This document shows, one piece after another, positions 33,571 through 42,003 of a stretch of 64,000 nt of DNA. This DNA is from Galbibacter sp035306585. GTDB lineage: Bacteria; Bacteroidota; Bacteroidia; Flavobacteriales; Flavobacteriaceae. The DNA is taken from positions 1 to 64,000 of the forward strand of contig NZ_DATGNU010000051.1 of NCBI RefSeq assembly GCF_035306585.1, given 5' to 3'. Every line of letters starts with the position of its first letter. Positions within the stretch are counted from its first letter, which is position 1. The position numbers and the translations under genes were made by a program. The notes beneath the pieces were generated by a model. The model worked only from the letters and a program-made list of their open reading frames with translations, was not told where the DNA came from and ran no database searches.

Positions 33571-35091
33571 ATGTCATTTCCACTAATTAACTCTATTGCT
33601 TCCTGGTTTCTAAAGAAGCGGTTCCATCAGATGGAATTGTTCTTAAAATATCCTGCTGAGGTGCAGACTGAAGTGCTGAACCATTTACTGAGTAGATCCA
33701 GCGATACAGAGCTTGGAAAACAATACGGATTCTCGGAAATCAGCTCCTATAAAACCTTCACCGAACGTGTGCCCATTGTTCGCTATGAAGATATTGAGCC
33801 TATGATTGAGCGTTCCAGAAAAGGGGAGTCGAATATCTTTTGGCCCACACCTATTAAATGGTTTGCTAAAAGTAGCGGAACCACCAACGCGAAGAGTAAG
33901 TTTATACCAGTAAGTACAGAGTCCCTTGAGGATTGTCACTTTAAGGCCGGTAAAGACATGTTATCCCTTTATTTTAATAATAATGAGGAATCTAAACTTT
34001 TTGATGGGAAGAGTTTACGTTTGGGAGGAAGTAAGGAGCTTTATCAAAGCAACCAAACTTTTTTTGGTGATTTATCGGCCATTATCATTGATAATATGCC
34101 GTTTTGGGCGGAAATGAGTAGTACTCCCAGTAATAAGGTTTCTTTGATGAGTGAGTGGGAGAACAAGCTTTCCGCTATAGTTCAAGAAACCGTAGGGGAA
34201 AATGTCACCAGTTTGGCTGGTGTTCCTTCCTGGATGCTTGTGCTTTTAAACAAAGTCTTAGAAGATACAGGGAAGTCTAATTTATTTGAGATCTGGGAAA
34301 ACCTTGAAGTTTACTTTCACGGAGGGGTGAGTTTTCATCCTTATAAAGAACAATACCAGCGTATATTACCGCGTCAAAGTTTCCGGTATTACGAAATATA
34401 CAATGCATCTGAAGGTTTCTTTGCAATTCAAGATAGAAACGATTCGGATGAGTTGTTACTGATGTTGGATTATGGAATTTTCTTTGAGTTCATTCCTATG
34501 GACACCTATGGTACTCCAAATGAAAAAGTATTGCCCATATGGGAGGTGACTTTAGATACCAATTATGCCATCGTAATTACGACCAATGCTGGATTATGGC
34601 GTTATCTTATTGGGGACACTGTCAGATTTACCTCCAAGGATCCTTACAGAATAAAAGTCACTGGACGAACAAAACACCATATCAATGTTTTCGGTGAAGA
34701 ATTAATTATTGAGAATGCCGAAGAAGCTTTAAAAAGAACTTGTAAGGCAACAGGAGCCGAGATTGTTGATTATACAGCTGGGCCAGTATTTATGGAAGGA
34801 AAGGACAAAGGAGGTCATGAGTGGATCATCGAATTTAGAAAAATGCCGGAGTCCTTGGATAACTTCCGCAAGGAAATGGATCTTGCGCTACAGGCAGTGA
34901 ATTCGGATTACGAGGCCAAGCGCTATAACAATATGACTTTGAATCCACCAATCCTACACGTAGGCAGAAAAGATTTGTTTTATGACTGGTTAAAGAAATA
35001 CGATAAGCTAGGAGGACAACATAAAATTCCTAGGCTCTCCAGTAATAGGCATTACTTAGAGGAGTTACTAAAAATGAACAACGAAAATTAA
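33571..35091 (+). CDS. GH3-family acyl-adenylate-forming protein
   Basis: 506 residues related to plant GH3 acyl-acid amido synthetases and annotated in bacteria as GH3 auxin-responsive promoter family. It has the ATP-binding loop KSSGTTNAKSKFIPVS (near residue 100), the YNASEGFFAIQ motif, the hinge RLT-like IKVTGRTKHHINVFGEEL, and LWRYLIGDTVRF. It probably activates a carboxylic acid as an adenylate; acid and acceptor are unknown. ATG 33571 is preferred over the TTG at 33541, which lies in the promoter zone shared with the divergent DUF2797 gene. Confidence 0.88.
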   Translation: MSFPLINSIASWFLKKRFHQMELFLKYPAEVQTEVLNHLLSRSSDTELGKQYGFSEISSYKTFTERVPIVRYEDIEPMIERSRKGESNIFWPTPIKWFAKSSGTTNAKSKFIPVSTESLEDCHFKAGKDMLSLYFNNNEESKLFDGKSLRLGGSKELYQSNQTFFGDLSAIIIDNMPFWAEMSSTPSNKVSLMSEWENKLSAIVQETVGENVTSLAGVPSWMLVLLNKVLEDTGKSNLFEIWENLEVYFHGGVSFHPYKEQYQRILPRQSFRYYEIYNASEGFFAIQDRNDSDELLLMLDYGIFFEFIPMDTYGTPNEKVLPIWEVTLDTNYAIVITTNAGLWRYLIGDTVRFTSKDPYRIKVTGRTKHHINVFGEELIIENAEEALKRTCKATGAEIVDYTAGPVFMEGKDKGGHEWIIEFRKMPESLDNFRKEMDLALQAVNSDYEAKRYNNMTLNPPILHVGRKDLFYDWLKKYDKLGGQHKIPRLSSNRHYLEELLKMNNEN

Positions 35092-35116
35092 TACGGCCTT
35101 CTATTAGCAAGTATCT

Positions 35117-35830
35117 TTATTTTAAGTCAGGGTTGATCCCTAACACATTTTCTTCAATATAAGTATTGATAAATTCAGTCGTCATATGGTTTTTTCCAAG
35201 AAGGTCTTCCGATTTAATGATATGGGCAATATCTAATTTTCGATAAGCCTCTAACATGGGTTTGGAGATAGGTTTATAACTATAATGCCATGGTTCGTAA
35301 TAAAAACCTTTTCGATCTGGGTTGTCAGTGTAAACTAGATAGAACCCAAACTTCTGAGCGTTTTCATCCATCCATTCTTTGAGTTTGCAAAACGGGCCAT
35401 CTCCTTCATATTTTTCGGGAACCAACACATTACCACTATAAGTTGCTGCAGCATCGATAATATCGATATCAGTTCCCCAGTGGTGTCTAGAGGTTCCAGG
35501 GTAGGTAGAATACTCAATGATTTTGTCCATAGCTTCCACGGGACTCATTCCTTGAGCAGTATAAGCCTTGTATTTTCGATTCCATATGGATTTTTGCCTA
35601 GAAAAATCGCGATGTCCTGAGACTACTTGAATTTCAATCCCTTGTTTTTCGGCCTCAGCTTTCATTTTTATAAAGGCATCGTAGGCTTGTTTTTGTAAAC
35701 CAATTCCATCACCAAATAGGGCTAGGGAAGTTTTACCTGTTAAGACCTCAATAGAGTAGTTTTCTTGTGCTAGGCATGACATATGACTAATGACTAGGCA
35801 GAAAATAAAAAATAGAAAAGATGTTTTCAA
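35117..35830 (-). CDS. M15-family metallopeptidase (D-Ala-D-Ala carboxypeptidase type)
   Basis: 237 residues with a signal peptide (cleavage after about LAQ, residue 21), so periplasmic. Zinc ligands are in SRHHWGTDIDI (S-x-H-x2-G-x-D-x-D type) and EPWHYSY, and VVSGHRDF with QKSIWNRKY completes the VanY/LdcB-like site. It trims peptide stems of peptidoglycan; DD- or LD-specificity cannot be told. It converges with the GH3 gene. Confidence 0.9.
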   Translation of the reverse strand: MKTSFLFFIFCLVISHMSCLAQENYSIEVLTGKTSLALFGDGIGLQKQAYDAFIKMKAEAEKQGIEIQVVSGHRDFSRQKSIWNRKYKAYTAQGMSPVEAMDKIIEYSTYPGTSRHHWGTDIDIIDAAATYSGNVLVPEKYEGDGPFCKLKEWMDENAQKFGFYLVYTDNPDRKGFYYEPWHYSYKPISKPMLEAYRKLDIAHIIKSEDLLGKNHMTTEFINTYIEENVLGINPDLK

Positions 35831-35979
35831 AATAATTGATGTTGTTTGAGATAAAGATACAATTTATAAGTGGACTGAAGTTGATGGTTAAGGAGAGTTT
35901 ACTTCGAAATGGATAGTTTCTACAACCCCTTTAGATGGAAATACTTCGAGGCAAAAAAAGAATACTAAACTTTTTATGA

Positions 35980-35987
35980 TACCTTTG
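35980..35987 (+). promoter_or_regulatory. Promoter -7 element of kynU
   Basis: TACCTTTG, matching TAnnTTTG. No good -33 element. It implies a leader of about 120 bases before kynU, containing a nested hairpin at 36042-36078. Confidence 0.5.
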
Positions 35988-36113
35988 TGAAGGTCATAAT
36001 AATTACATTTCTATACTAGAATCGCAAGCAGTAGAAGCCAGTTGGTAAGAATGGAGCTTTGGTTCTAAAAGCAACCAATAGTTCATCAGAAGAGTTTAAA
36101 CCAATTAGAGAAT

Positions 36114-37379
36114 ATGGAATTTAAAAATACAAGAGAATTTGCCCAAATGCTCGATACCAAGGATGTTTTACGTTCCTATAAAAAGCAGTTTATATTTCCA
36201 CAGTTCAATAATAAAGACGTGTTGTATTTTACAGGGAATTCCTTAGGGCTTCAGCCAAAAAGAACCCGTGGTTTTCTCGATGAGATATTAAATGACTGGG
36301 GAACTTTAGCGGTAGAAGGTCATTTCTATGCAGAAAAACCGTGGTGGGATTATCACCAACGTTTAGCAGCGCCTTTAGCTAAAGTGGTCGGTGCAAAACC
36401 CAGTGAGGTTACTGTCATGAATACCTTAACGGTCAACCTTCATTTACTGATGGTAAGCTTTTACAATCCCACAAAAAACCGTTATAAAATCTTATGTGAA
36501 GAAAAAGCTTTTCCGTCGGATCAGTATATGTTTTTGAGTCAACTTCGAACACATGGACTTGATCCTAACGATGCCCTTATTGAATTAAAAAAACGGCCAG
36601 GAGAAAACCACTGGAGAACTTCTGATATTATAGAAAAGATCAAGTTACACAAGGATGAATTGGCCCTGGTGCTTATCGGAGGTGTTAATTATTATAACGG
36701 TCAGGTATTCGATATAAAAACAATTACACAGGCAGCAAAACAAACAGGTGCTATGGTTGGCTGGGATCTTGCTCATGCCGCTGGTAACATCCCTCTTGAG
36801 CTGCATAACTGGGAAGTAGATTTTGCGGCGTGGTGCAGCTATAAATATATGAATAGTGGCCCTGGGAATGCCTCTGGAGTGTTCATTAATGAAAAGTATC
36901 ACAATCGTAAAGATATTCCACGTTTCGAAGGCTGGTGGGGTACTAAAAAAGAAACGCGGTTTCAGATGAAGCCAGAATTTGAGCCGATGGAAAATGCAGA
37001 TGCATGGCAGATTAGTAATTCTGCTGTGATGACCATGGCACCGTATTTAGCTTCCTTAGAAATGTTCGAAAAGGTAGGTATGCAAGCCTTACATACTAAA
37101 AGCAAAACACTAACAGCATACCTAGAATTCATATTGGATGACATAAATATAAAGAGTAATCAGAAAAAGGCCATAGAGATTATTACCCCAAAAGATCGTG
37201 GGTGTCAGCTCTCTTTATTTGTACATGGTAAAGGAAGAGAATTATTTGATTATTTAATGGAAAACGGAGTCATTGTGGATTGGCGAGAGCCCAATGTGAT
37301 TCGCTTGGCTCCTGTTCCCTTTTATAATTCCTTTGAGGATTTATATGAATTCGGTCAAATTTTGAAAGCTGGAATTTAA
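36114..37379 (+). CDS. kynU: Kynureninase
   Basis: A PLP enzyme that cleaves kynurenine or 3-hydroxykynurenine to (hydroxy)anthranilate and alanine. 421 residues. FTGNSLGLQPK, NTLTVNLHLLMVSFY, GWDLAHAAGNIPL and the Schiff-base lysine in CSYKYMNSGPG (residue about 244) are characteristic, as is PRFEGWWGTKK. No other kynurenine-pathway gene lies in the window. It may serve tryptophan breakdown or NAD synthesis. Confidence 0.95.
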   Translation: MEFKNTREFAQMLDTKDVLRSYKKQFIFPQFNNKDVLYFTGNSLGLQPKRTRGFLDEILNDWGTLAVEGHFYAEKPWWDYHQRLAAPLAKVVGAKPSEVTVMNTLTVNLHLLMVSFYNPTKNRYKILCEEKAFPSDQYMFLSQLRTHGLDPNDALIELKKRPGENHWRTSDIIEKIKLHKDELALVLIGGVNYYNGQVFDIKTITQAAKQTGAMVGWDLAHAAGNIPLELHNWEVDFAAWCSYKYMNSGPGNASGVFINEKYHNRKDIPRFEGWWGTKKETRFQMKPEFEPMENADAWQISNSAVMTMAPYLASLEMFEKVGMQALHTKSKTLTAYLEFILDDINIKSNQKKAIEIITPKDRGCQLSLFVHGKGRELFDYLMENGVIVDWREPNVIRLAPVPFYNSFEDLYEFGQILKAGI

Positions 37380-37401
37380 AGTCATTGCGTTTTATAGACG
37401 A

Positions 37402-37458
37402 AGGGTTGTACTGCTTGGTCACTTATTTATTAAAAAATTGCCATTGCAGTACAACCCT
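37402..37458. repeat. 13-bp perfect inverted repeat between kynU and the pirin gene
   Basis: AGGGTTGTACTGC (37402-37414) and GCAGTACAACCCT (37446-37458) are perfect complements around a 31-base AT-rich loop. It sits between two convergent genes. There is no T run, so it may be a two-way transcription end point acting with the AT-rich flanks. Confidence 0.6.
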
Positions 37459-37477
37459 TATCACTATTAACGAAAAA

Positions 37478-38191
37478 TTAAAAACGCATCGGAACTTCCA
37501 TAATTAATATTTTCGAATTGGTGTCAGCTTTAACATCGATGGTATCGACCTGATAAACCCCTAGACCATCTCGTCGGTTGAGTTCTTGTTCGTTTACACT
37601 TGCATCTCCTTCAATAACAAAAGCATAGACGCCATTGGTTGGGTCATGTAGTGTATATTGTATGCTCTTACCCTTATCGAGTTCTGTGATGTTAAACCAA
37701 GCATCTTGATTGATAGTAACTCCCGCATCCTCTCTATTAGGAGAAACAATTTGCTGAAGTTTATTTTTTCGATCCTCCAACTTCATACTGATTTGACTGT
37801 AGGTTGGATCAATATTTCTTTTCTTGGGAAGGATCCAGATTTGAAGTAGGTGAACTTCTTTATCCTCATTTTTGTTATATTCACTGTGAAACACACCAGT
37901 CCCTGCACTCATGGATTGAATATCACCTTCTTTGATAACCTCTTTGTTACCCATGCTATCTTCATGCTCAAGATCTCCATAGAGTGGTATTGAAATGATC
38001 TCCATATTTTCATGAGGGTGCTTTCCAAAACCTCTTCCACCTGCAATTACATCATCATTAAGAACTCTTAAGACACCAAAATTCATTCGATCGGGATCAT
38101 AATAGTTTGCAAAGCTAAAAGTGTGATGAGAATCTAACCATCCATGATTTGCGTGACCTCTAGAATCTGCTTTGTGTAAAACTGTTTTCAT
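37478..38191 (-). CDS. Pirin-family bicupin protein
   Basis: 237 residues. The N-terminal cupin has the metal-binding HPHENMEIISIPLYGDLEHEDS region, and GTGVFHSEYN follows, as in YhhW-type pirins with quercetin 2,3-dioxygenase activity. The second cupin is degenerate. Probably cytoplasmic; the physiological role is unclear. Confidence 0.9.
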   Translation of the reverse strand: MKTVLHKADSRGHANHGWLDSHHTFSFANYYDPDRMNFGVLRVLNDDVIAGGRGFGKHPHENMEIISIPLYGDLEHEDSMGNKEVIKEGDIQSMSAGTGVFHSEYNKNEDKEVHLLQIWILPKKRNIDPTYSQISMKLEDRKNKLQQIVSPNREDAGVTINQDAWFNITELDKGKSIQYTLHDPTNGVYAFVIEGDASVNEQELNRRDGLGVYQVDTIDVKADTNSKILIMEVPMRF

Positions 38192-38281
38192 GATTTTTTT
38201 ATTTAACTATTTTAGACGTAGAAACCTTAGATATCTTACACTTGGCAAACCCAGGAAAAATGAATTCACTGGAGCGGAATC

Positions 38282-38941
38282 TTACCCTGATACATTGACT
38301 TTAATACCCGTAAAATACAGTTTAAACACCCCATTATCATTCTGGTGCATGGTGGCTATTTTTAAACCTTCGAAGTCTTTATAGTTTTCCCAAGTAGTGA
38401 TCATACAATTGGAAGTAGAGTTGCCTTCTCTATAAACCCATTCCTTCACCATGTTGTTCTTATCAACATAGAAGTCATAGGCATCTCCTGGGGTATATCC
38501 ACCCTGATTTTCATATACGATGGTTAGTTTTTGTAGGCTGTCCTGGCTAAGAGGTGCTATAGCCATCACAGGTTCCTTGAAAGATTTATGATCATCCCAA
38601 AGGAGTTTATAAGGAGCAAGTAACCAATAGACATCATTTATAAAGTTCTTGTCTGCGGCTAACTCTTGATCACTTAAAATACGATCGCGATTAAAATCCA
38701 GCCGCTTACCATCTTTAATTAGCGTTACCTCATTTTTCTTGGGACGCCATTCCCAACTTCGTTCGAAGTGTGTAGTATCGCGATCTACGTTAAAAGTGAA
38801 TTGGATTTCCTCTACGTTATTCCAATGCTCAATTCCATGAGCATAGGCAACTTTTTCTAATGCATTAAGAGGCTTTTTCTCTTCTTTTTTTTGACAGCTA
38901 ATTACTAGAAGAGCACATAATAGTAGGTGAAATGATTTCAT
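38282..38941 (-). CDS. Uncharacterised lipoprotein
   Basis: About 219 residues from Met at 38939-38941. The signal peptide ends in LLVISC, a lipobox. The mature part (GIEHWNNVEEIQFTFNVDRD, SWEWRPKKNEVTLI, GYTPGDAYDFYVDK) looks like a beta-rich, LolA-like shell of the kind seen in hypothetical Flavobacteriaceae lipoproteins. No catalytic motif is seen. Function unknown. Confidence 0.75.
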   Translation of the reverse strand: MKSFHLLLCALLVISCQKKEEKKPLNALEKVAYAHGIEHWNNVEEIQFTFNVDRDTTHFERSWEWRPKKNEVTLIKDGKRLDFNRDRILSDQELAADKNFINDVYWLLAPYKLLWDDHKSFKEPVMAIAPLSQDSLQKLTIVYENQGGYTPGDAYDFYVDKNNMVKEWVYREGNSTSNCMITTWENYKDFEGLKIATMHQNDNGVFKLYFTGIKVNVSG

Positions 38942-39246
38942 AATTAAAATATTGAACAATTAGACAAGGGCATGTTTATATTGATCCAACCTAGGTAATT
39001 CATAATTTGAGCGGTTTGTACCATTATCCTATGTGATTTACCGAGTGGTGTGCCCGACAACATTCAGGTTGAAGGGATGCGTTTCTACTACAATAATACG
39101 AAAAAATCAGTTAGCGTTTATAGTGTTCAACTGTAATAAGAGATTAAAAATTTCAAATGGAATGCCTCACAGAGAGTAGATAGGGAAAGTCAATTTATGA
39201 AATTAAGTTTTTGTAAACCAAAAATATATAGTTAACTTTAACTAGA
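38942..39246. other. Intergenic stretch with no recognised feature
   Basis: About 300 bases with no ORF supported on either strand; its right end carries the promoter of the candidate small RNA. No repeats or hairpins stand out in the first 260 bases. Confidence 0.5.
39210..39240 (+). promoter_or_regulatory. Putative promoter of the candidate small RNA
   Basis: TTTG at 39210-39213, a 19-base spacer and TAACTTTA at 39233-39240 (one mismatch to TAnnTTTG). It faces the structured region at 39247-39345, not any protein gene. Confidence 0.5.
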
Positions 39247-39345
39247 AACTGTTGGTTGTTTCCCGATAGGATAGCAACCGACTTGGGGTAGTTTTGGGAA
39301 GCTAAGAGTAGGTTGAAATAAGACGTACTTTTAGCTTCTTTTACG
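39247..39345 (+). ncRNA. Candidate small structured RNA
   Basis: About 100 bases with two strong hairpins and no ORF. Hairpin 1 (39251-39282) pairs GTTGGTTG with CAACCGAC, continues with two further pairs, and is capped by TCC/GGA around CGATA. Hairpin 2 (39298-39338) is a 13-bp stem with one G-U pair only on the plus strand, followed by TTTT, like a terminator. A promoter sits at the right distance upstream. It ends tail-to-tail with the kinase gene on the other strand, 6 bases away. No known RNA family is recognised. Confidence 0.5.
39298..39338 (+). terminator. Hairpin between the candidate RNA and the deoxynucleoside kinase
   Basis: GAAGCTAAGAGTA pairs with TACTTTTAGCTTC over a 15-base loop, then TTTTA. 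Pairing is complete only as plus-strand RNA (G-U); on the minus strand there is one C-A mismatch. It may serve both strands. Confidence 0.6.
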
Positions 39346-39350
39346 CCTTG

Positions 39351-39965
39351 TTAAAAAAGACCGTTAATCTCAGCGTCTATTTTATTTATGATCTCTCCAA
39401 GATCTTCTGGATTATCTACAAAGTTGTAATTGTCGACATCTACGATAAGCATTTTTCCACGGTCATAGGTATGTATAAATGCTTCATAGCGTTCATTTAA
39501 CCTGCTTAAATAGTCTATCGAAATAGAGTTTTCATATTCGCGACCTCTCTTGTGGATTTGATTCACCAGGTTAGGAATTGAACTTCGTAAATAGATCATA
39601 AGGTCAGGGGATTGTACCAAACTTTCCATCAACTCAAAAAGCGAGGTGTAGTTTTCATAATCTCTATTGGTCATTAGACCCATTGAATGAAGGTTGGGTG
39701 CAAAGATATATGCGTCCTCGTATATGGTTCGATCTTGGATTATTTTTTTTCCACTTTTACGAATCTCTAAAATTTGCCGAAATCGACTGTTTAAGAAATA
39801 GATCTGAAGGTTAAAACTCCAGCGCTCCATTTGGGTATAAAAATCATCCAAATATGGGTTGTCCACCACATCTTCGTATTGAGGTTCCCATTTGAAGTGT
39901 TTGGCAAGCAGCCTAGTGAGGGTTGTCTTTCCCGCGCCTATATTCCCAGCGATTGCAACATGCAT
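39351..39965 (-). CDS. Deoxynucleoside kinase (dNK family)
   Basis: 204 residues. The P-loop is GNIGAGKTTL at the very N-terminus. VVDNPYLDDFY and the QDRTIYEDAYIFA (DRS/DRT-type) motif follow, and the lid KRGREYENSI completes the family signature. It phosphorylates a deoxynucleoside, probably deoxyadenosine or deoxyguanosine, in salvage. It is a paralogue of the kinase half of the folK fusion at 3804-4964. It may pair with that kinase as in the dAK/dGK heterodimers of lactobacilli, but this is a guess. Confidence 0.93.
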   Translation of the reverse strand: MHVAIAGNIGAGKTTLTRLLAKHFKWEPQYEDVVDNPYLDDFYTQMERWSFNLQIYFLNSRFRQILEIRKSGKKIIQDRTIYEDAYIFAPNLHSMGLMTNRDYENYTSLFELMESLVQSPDLMIYLRSSIPNLVNQIHKRGREYENSISIDYLSRLNERYEAFIHTYDRGKMLIVDVDNYNFVDNPEDLGEIINKIDAEINGLF

Positions 39966-40219
39966 ATCAAAATCGTTTAAGTGAAACTAATATCCAGGGG
40001 TAAATATACAAGTTATAGCCTTTGTAATAAAAATTAATTTAGAGGAAGCTTTTTTAGGGGTTTTCCCAGTTGATTTCAAAAGAAGAAAAGGGGATGCAAT
40101 CTCCAAGGAGAAAGCATTATAATTAACCATTGTATTTAAGAAATTTACCCATTTCTTTTTTTTTCCAAGCCTAATGGTGAAAAAAGTATCGAAAGGTTTT
40201 TCAATTTAAATCTAATGTG

Positions 40220-40227
40220 TACCTTTG
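40220..40227 (+). promoter_or_regulatory. Promoter -7 element of metK
   Basis: TACCTTTG fits TAnnTTTG; a T run at 40197-40201 lies near the -33 position. Transcription would start near 40234, a few bases before the SAM-II aptamer. Confidence 0.65.
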
Positions 40228-40240
40228 TCCACAGAATTTT

Positions 40241-40290
40241 GAGGAAAGATTTGACTGATTGCCACCTCGTAAAAAAAGCGCTAAAGCAGT
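40241..40290 (+). promoter_or_regulatory. SAM-II riboswitch upstream of metK
   Basis: The stretch has the SAM-II layout: P1 GAGG/CCTC (40241-40244 with 40265-40268), loop 1 with the conserved GATTT and ATTGC, then GTAAAAAAAGC and GCTAAA. The pseudoknot can form from ACTG in the loop with CAGT at 40287-40290. Downstream, CTAAAG (40281-40286) can pair instead with CTTTAG (40300-40305), extended by AGTA/TACT, which would break the pseudoknot and is a likely expression switch. The metK start is 68 bases further on. SAM-II elements are known from Alphaproteobacteria and Bacteroidota. Confidence 0.85.
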
Positions 40291-40358
40291 AATTTACTTC
40301 TTTAGGCTTTCTCGGCAGCATACTTTCCAAAGAATAATAGTTTAGATTTTTTAGTATT

Positions 40359-41633
40359 ATGGGATATTTATTTACATCGGAGTCCGTAAGTGAAGGACAT
40401 CCAGATAAAATTGCTGACCAAGTAAGCGACGCTTTATTAGATCATTTCTTAGCTTTTGATCCAGAGAGTAAGGTTGCATGTGAAACCCTTGTTACCACTG
40501 GACAGGTTGTCTTGGCAGGAGAGGTGAAAAGTGGAACCTATCTCGATGTTCAATCCATTGCTAGAGACGTCATTAACACTATAGGGTACACCAAAGGTGC
40601 TTACCAATTTAGCGGTGATTCTTGTGGGGTGATCTCTTTGATCCATGAGCAATCTCAGGACATAAACCAAGGGGTTGATCGAGCTACTAAAGAACAACAG
40701 GGTGCTGGTGATCAAGGAATGATGTTCGGATATGCCACTAATGAAACTGATAATTATATGCCTTTGGCCCTGGATATATCGCATAAATTAATGCATACCT
40801 TGGCACAGCTTCGCAGAGAAGCAGATCAGATTTCTTACCTAAGACCAGACGCCAAAGCTCAGGTCACCATTGAATATTCAGATGATAATGTTCCTTTGAG
40901 AATCGATACGATTGTCATCTCAACACAACACGATCCTTTTGATAAAGATGACAAGGTGATGCTAGCGACTATTAAAAAGGACTTGTTGGAAATCTTAATT
41001 CCAAGAGTTATTGCCCAGTTGCCTCCGGCAATACAACTCCTCTTTAATGATGATATTAAATACTACATCAATCCAACAGGTAAATTTGTTATTGGTGGGC
41101 CACATGGGGATACAGGTTTGACTGGAAGAAAAATTATCGTAGATACCTATGGTGGAAAAGGAGCGCACGGGGGAGGTGCATTTAGCGGTAAAGACCCAAG
41201 TAAAGTGGATAGAAGTGCTGCTTATGCCTCGAGACACATTGCAAAAAATTTAGTTGCGGCAGGAGTAGCAGACGAAATTTTAGTCCAAGTTAGTTACGCT
41301 ATTGGGGTAGTGGAACCTACGTCTGTTTTTGTAAACACCTACGGTAGTTCTAAAGTAGATTTGACCGACGGAGAAATCGCAGCAAAAGTCCTGGAGTTAT
41401 TTGATTTGCGACCTTTTGCCATTGAAGAAAGACTTAAACTCAGAAATCCGATATATCTGGAGACCGCTGCCTATGGGCATATGGGTAAAGACCCAGTAAC
41501 CATTACCAAAGTGTTCGAATCTCCCTATAATGGTAGAGTGGAACGCGAAGTTGAGTTATTTACCTGGGAAAAGTTAGATTATGTAGAACAAGTTAAAGAA
41601 GCGTTCTCATTAATGGAATTTGCACAGAAATAA
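40359..41633 (+). CDS. metK: S-adenosylmethionine synthase
   Basis: Makes SAM from methionine and ATP. 424 residues, slightly longer than the usual 385-400. The signatures are FTSESVSEGHPDKIADQVSD, the GAGDQGMMFGYA hexapeptide region, and GGGAFSGKDPSKVDRSAAY. The ATG follows a SAM-II aptamer, so its product represses its own synthesis. Confidence 0.97.
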   Translation: MGYLFTSESVSEGHPDKIADQVSDALLDHFLAFDPESKVACETLVTTGQVVLAGEVKSGTYLDVQSIARDVINTIGYTKGAYQFSGDSCGVISLIHEQSQDINQGVDRATKEQQGAGDQGMMFGYATNETDNYMPLALDISHKLMHTLAQLRREADQISYLRPDAKAQVTIEYSDDNVPLRIDTIVISTQHDPFDKDDKVMLATIKKDLLEILIPRVIAQLPPAIQLLFNDDIKYYINPTGKFVIGGPHGDTGLTGRKIIVDTYGGKGAHGGGAFSGKDPSKVDRSAAYASRHIAKNLVAAGVADEILVQVSYAIGVVEPTSVFVNTYGSSKVDLTDGEIAAKVLELFDLRPFAIEERLKLRNPIYLETAAYGHMGKDPVTITKVFESPYNGRVEREVELFTWEKLDYVEQVKEAFSLMEFAQK

Positions 41634-41740
41634 AGTGCTTATAATGGCGTAAAAAATACCAATGGTAACCTAGTTTATACCTTGAGAACTAAAAAGCGTT
41701 TTCTAAAAATTGAACTAAAGTTCAAAAATTTAATGTGATT

Positions 41741-41865
41741 GTTATCAAGAAAGGCGGAAGGAATAGACCTTGTGATGCCTTAGCAACCCTTAGTGAATGG
41801 AAATTCCAATTCACACAACAAGAAGGTGCTACATTCTACTGCGGTGAAAATTGCAGATAGATAAC
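41741..41865 (+). promoter_or_regulatory. SAM-I (S-box) riboswitch upstream of the homoserine gene
   Basis: P1 is GTTATC (41741-41746) paired with GATAAC (41860-41865). The conserved core TATCAAGAAAGGCGGAAGGA, then TTAGCAACC and AAGGTGCTACATTC, identifies the S-box. The 138-base stretch before the start codon carries a second GATAAC at 41905-41910, which could compete for P1. It also has alternative CTGG/CCAG/CTGG pairings at 41940-41963, the last about 40 bases before the start. No T-run terminator is evident, so the switch may act on translation. Confidence 0.95.
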
Positions 41866-42003
41866 CCCTATAAGATCCTTCCTTAGAATTTTTTAGACCT
41901 TCTCGATAACATTTTGAATTGTCGACAGCGGTATCATCCCTGGCGAAACCAGTAATTTGCTGGGTCATATAAACCAATAAGAAAGCATTTAAACTTTAAG
42001 AAG

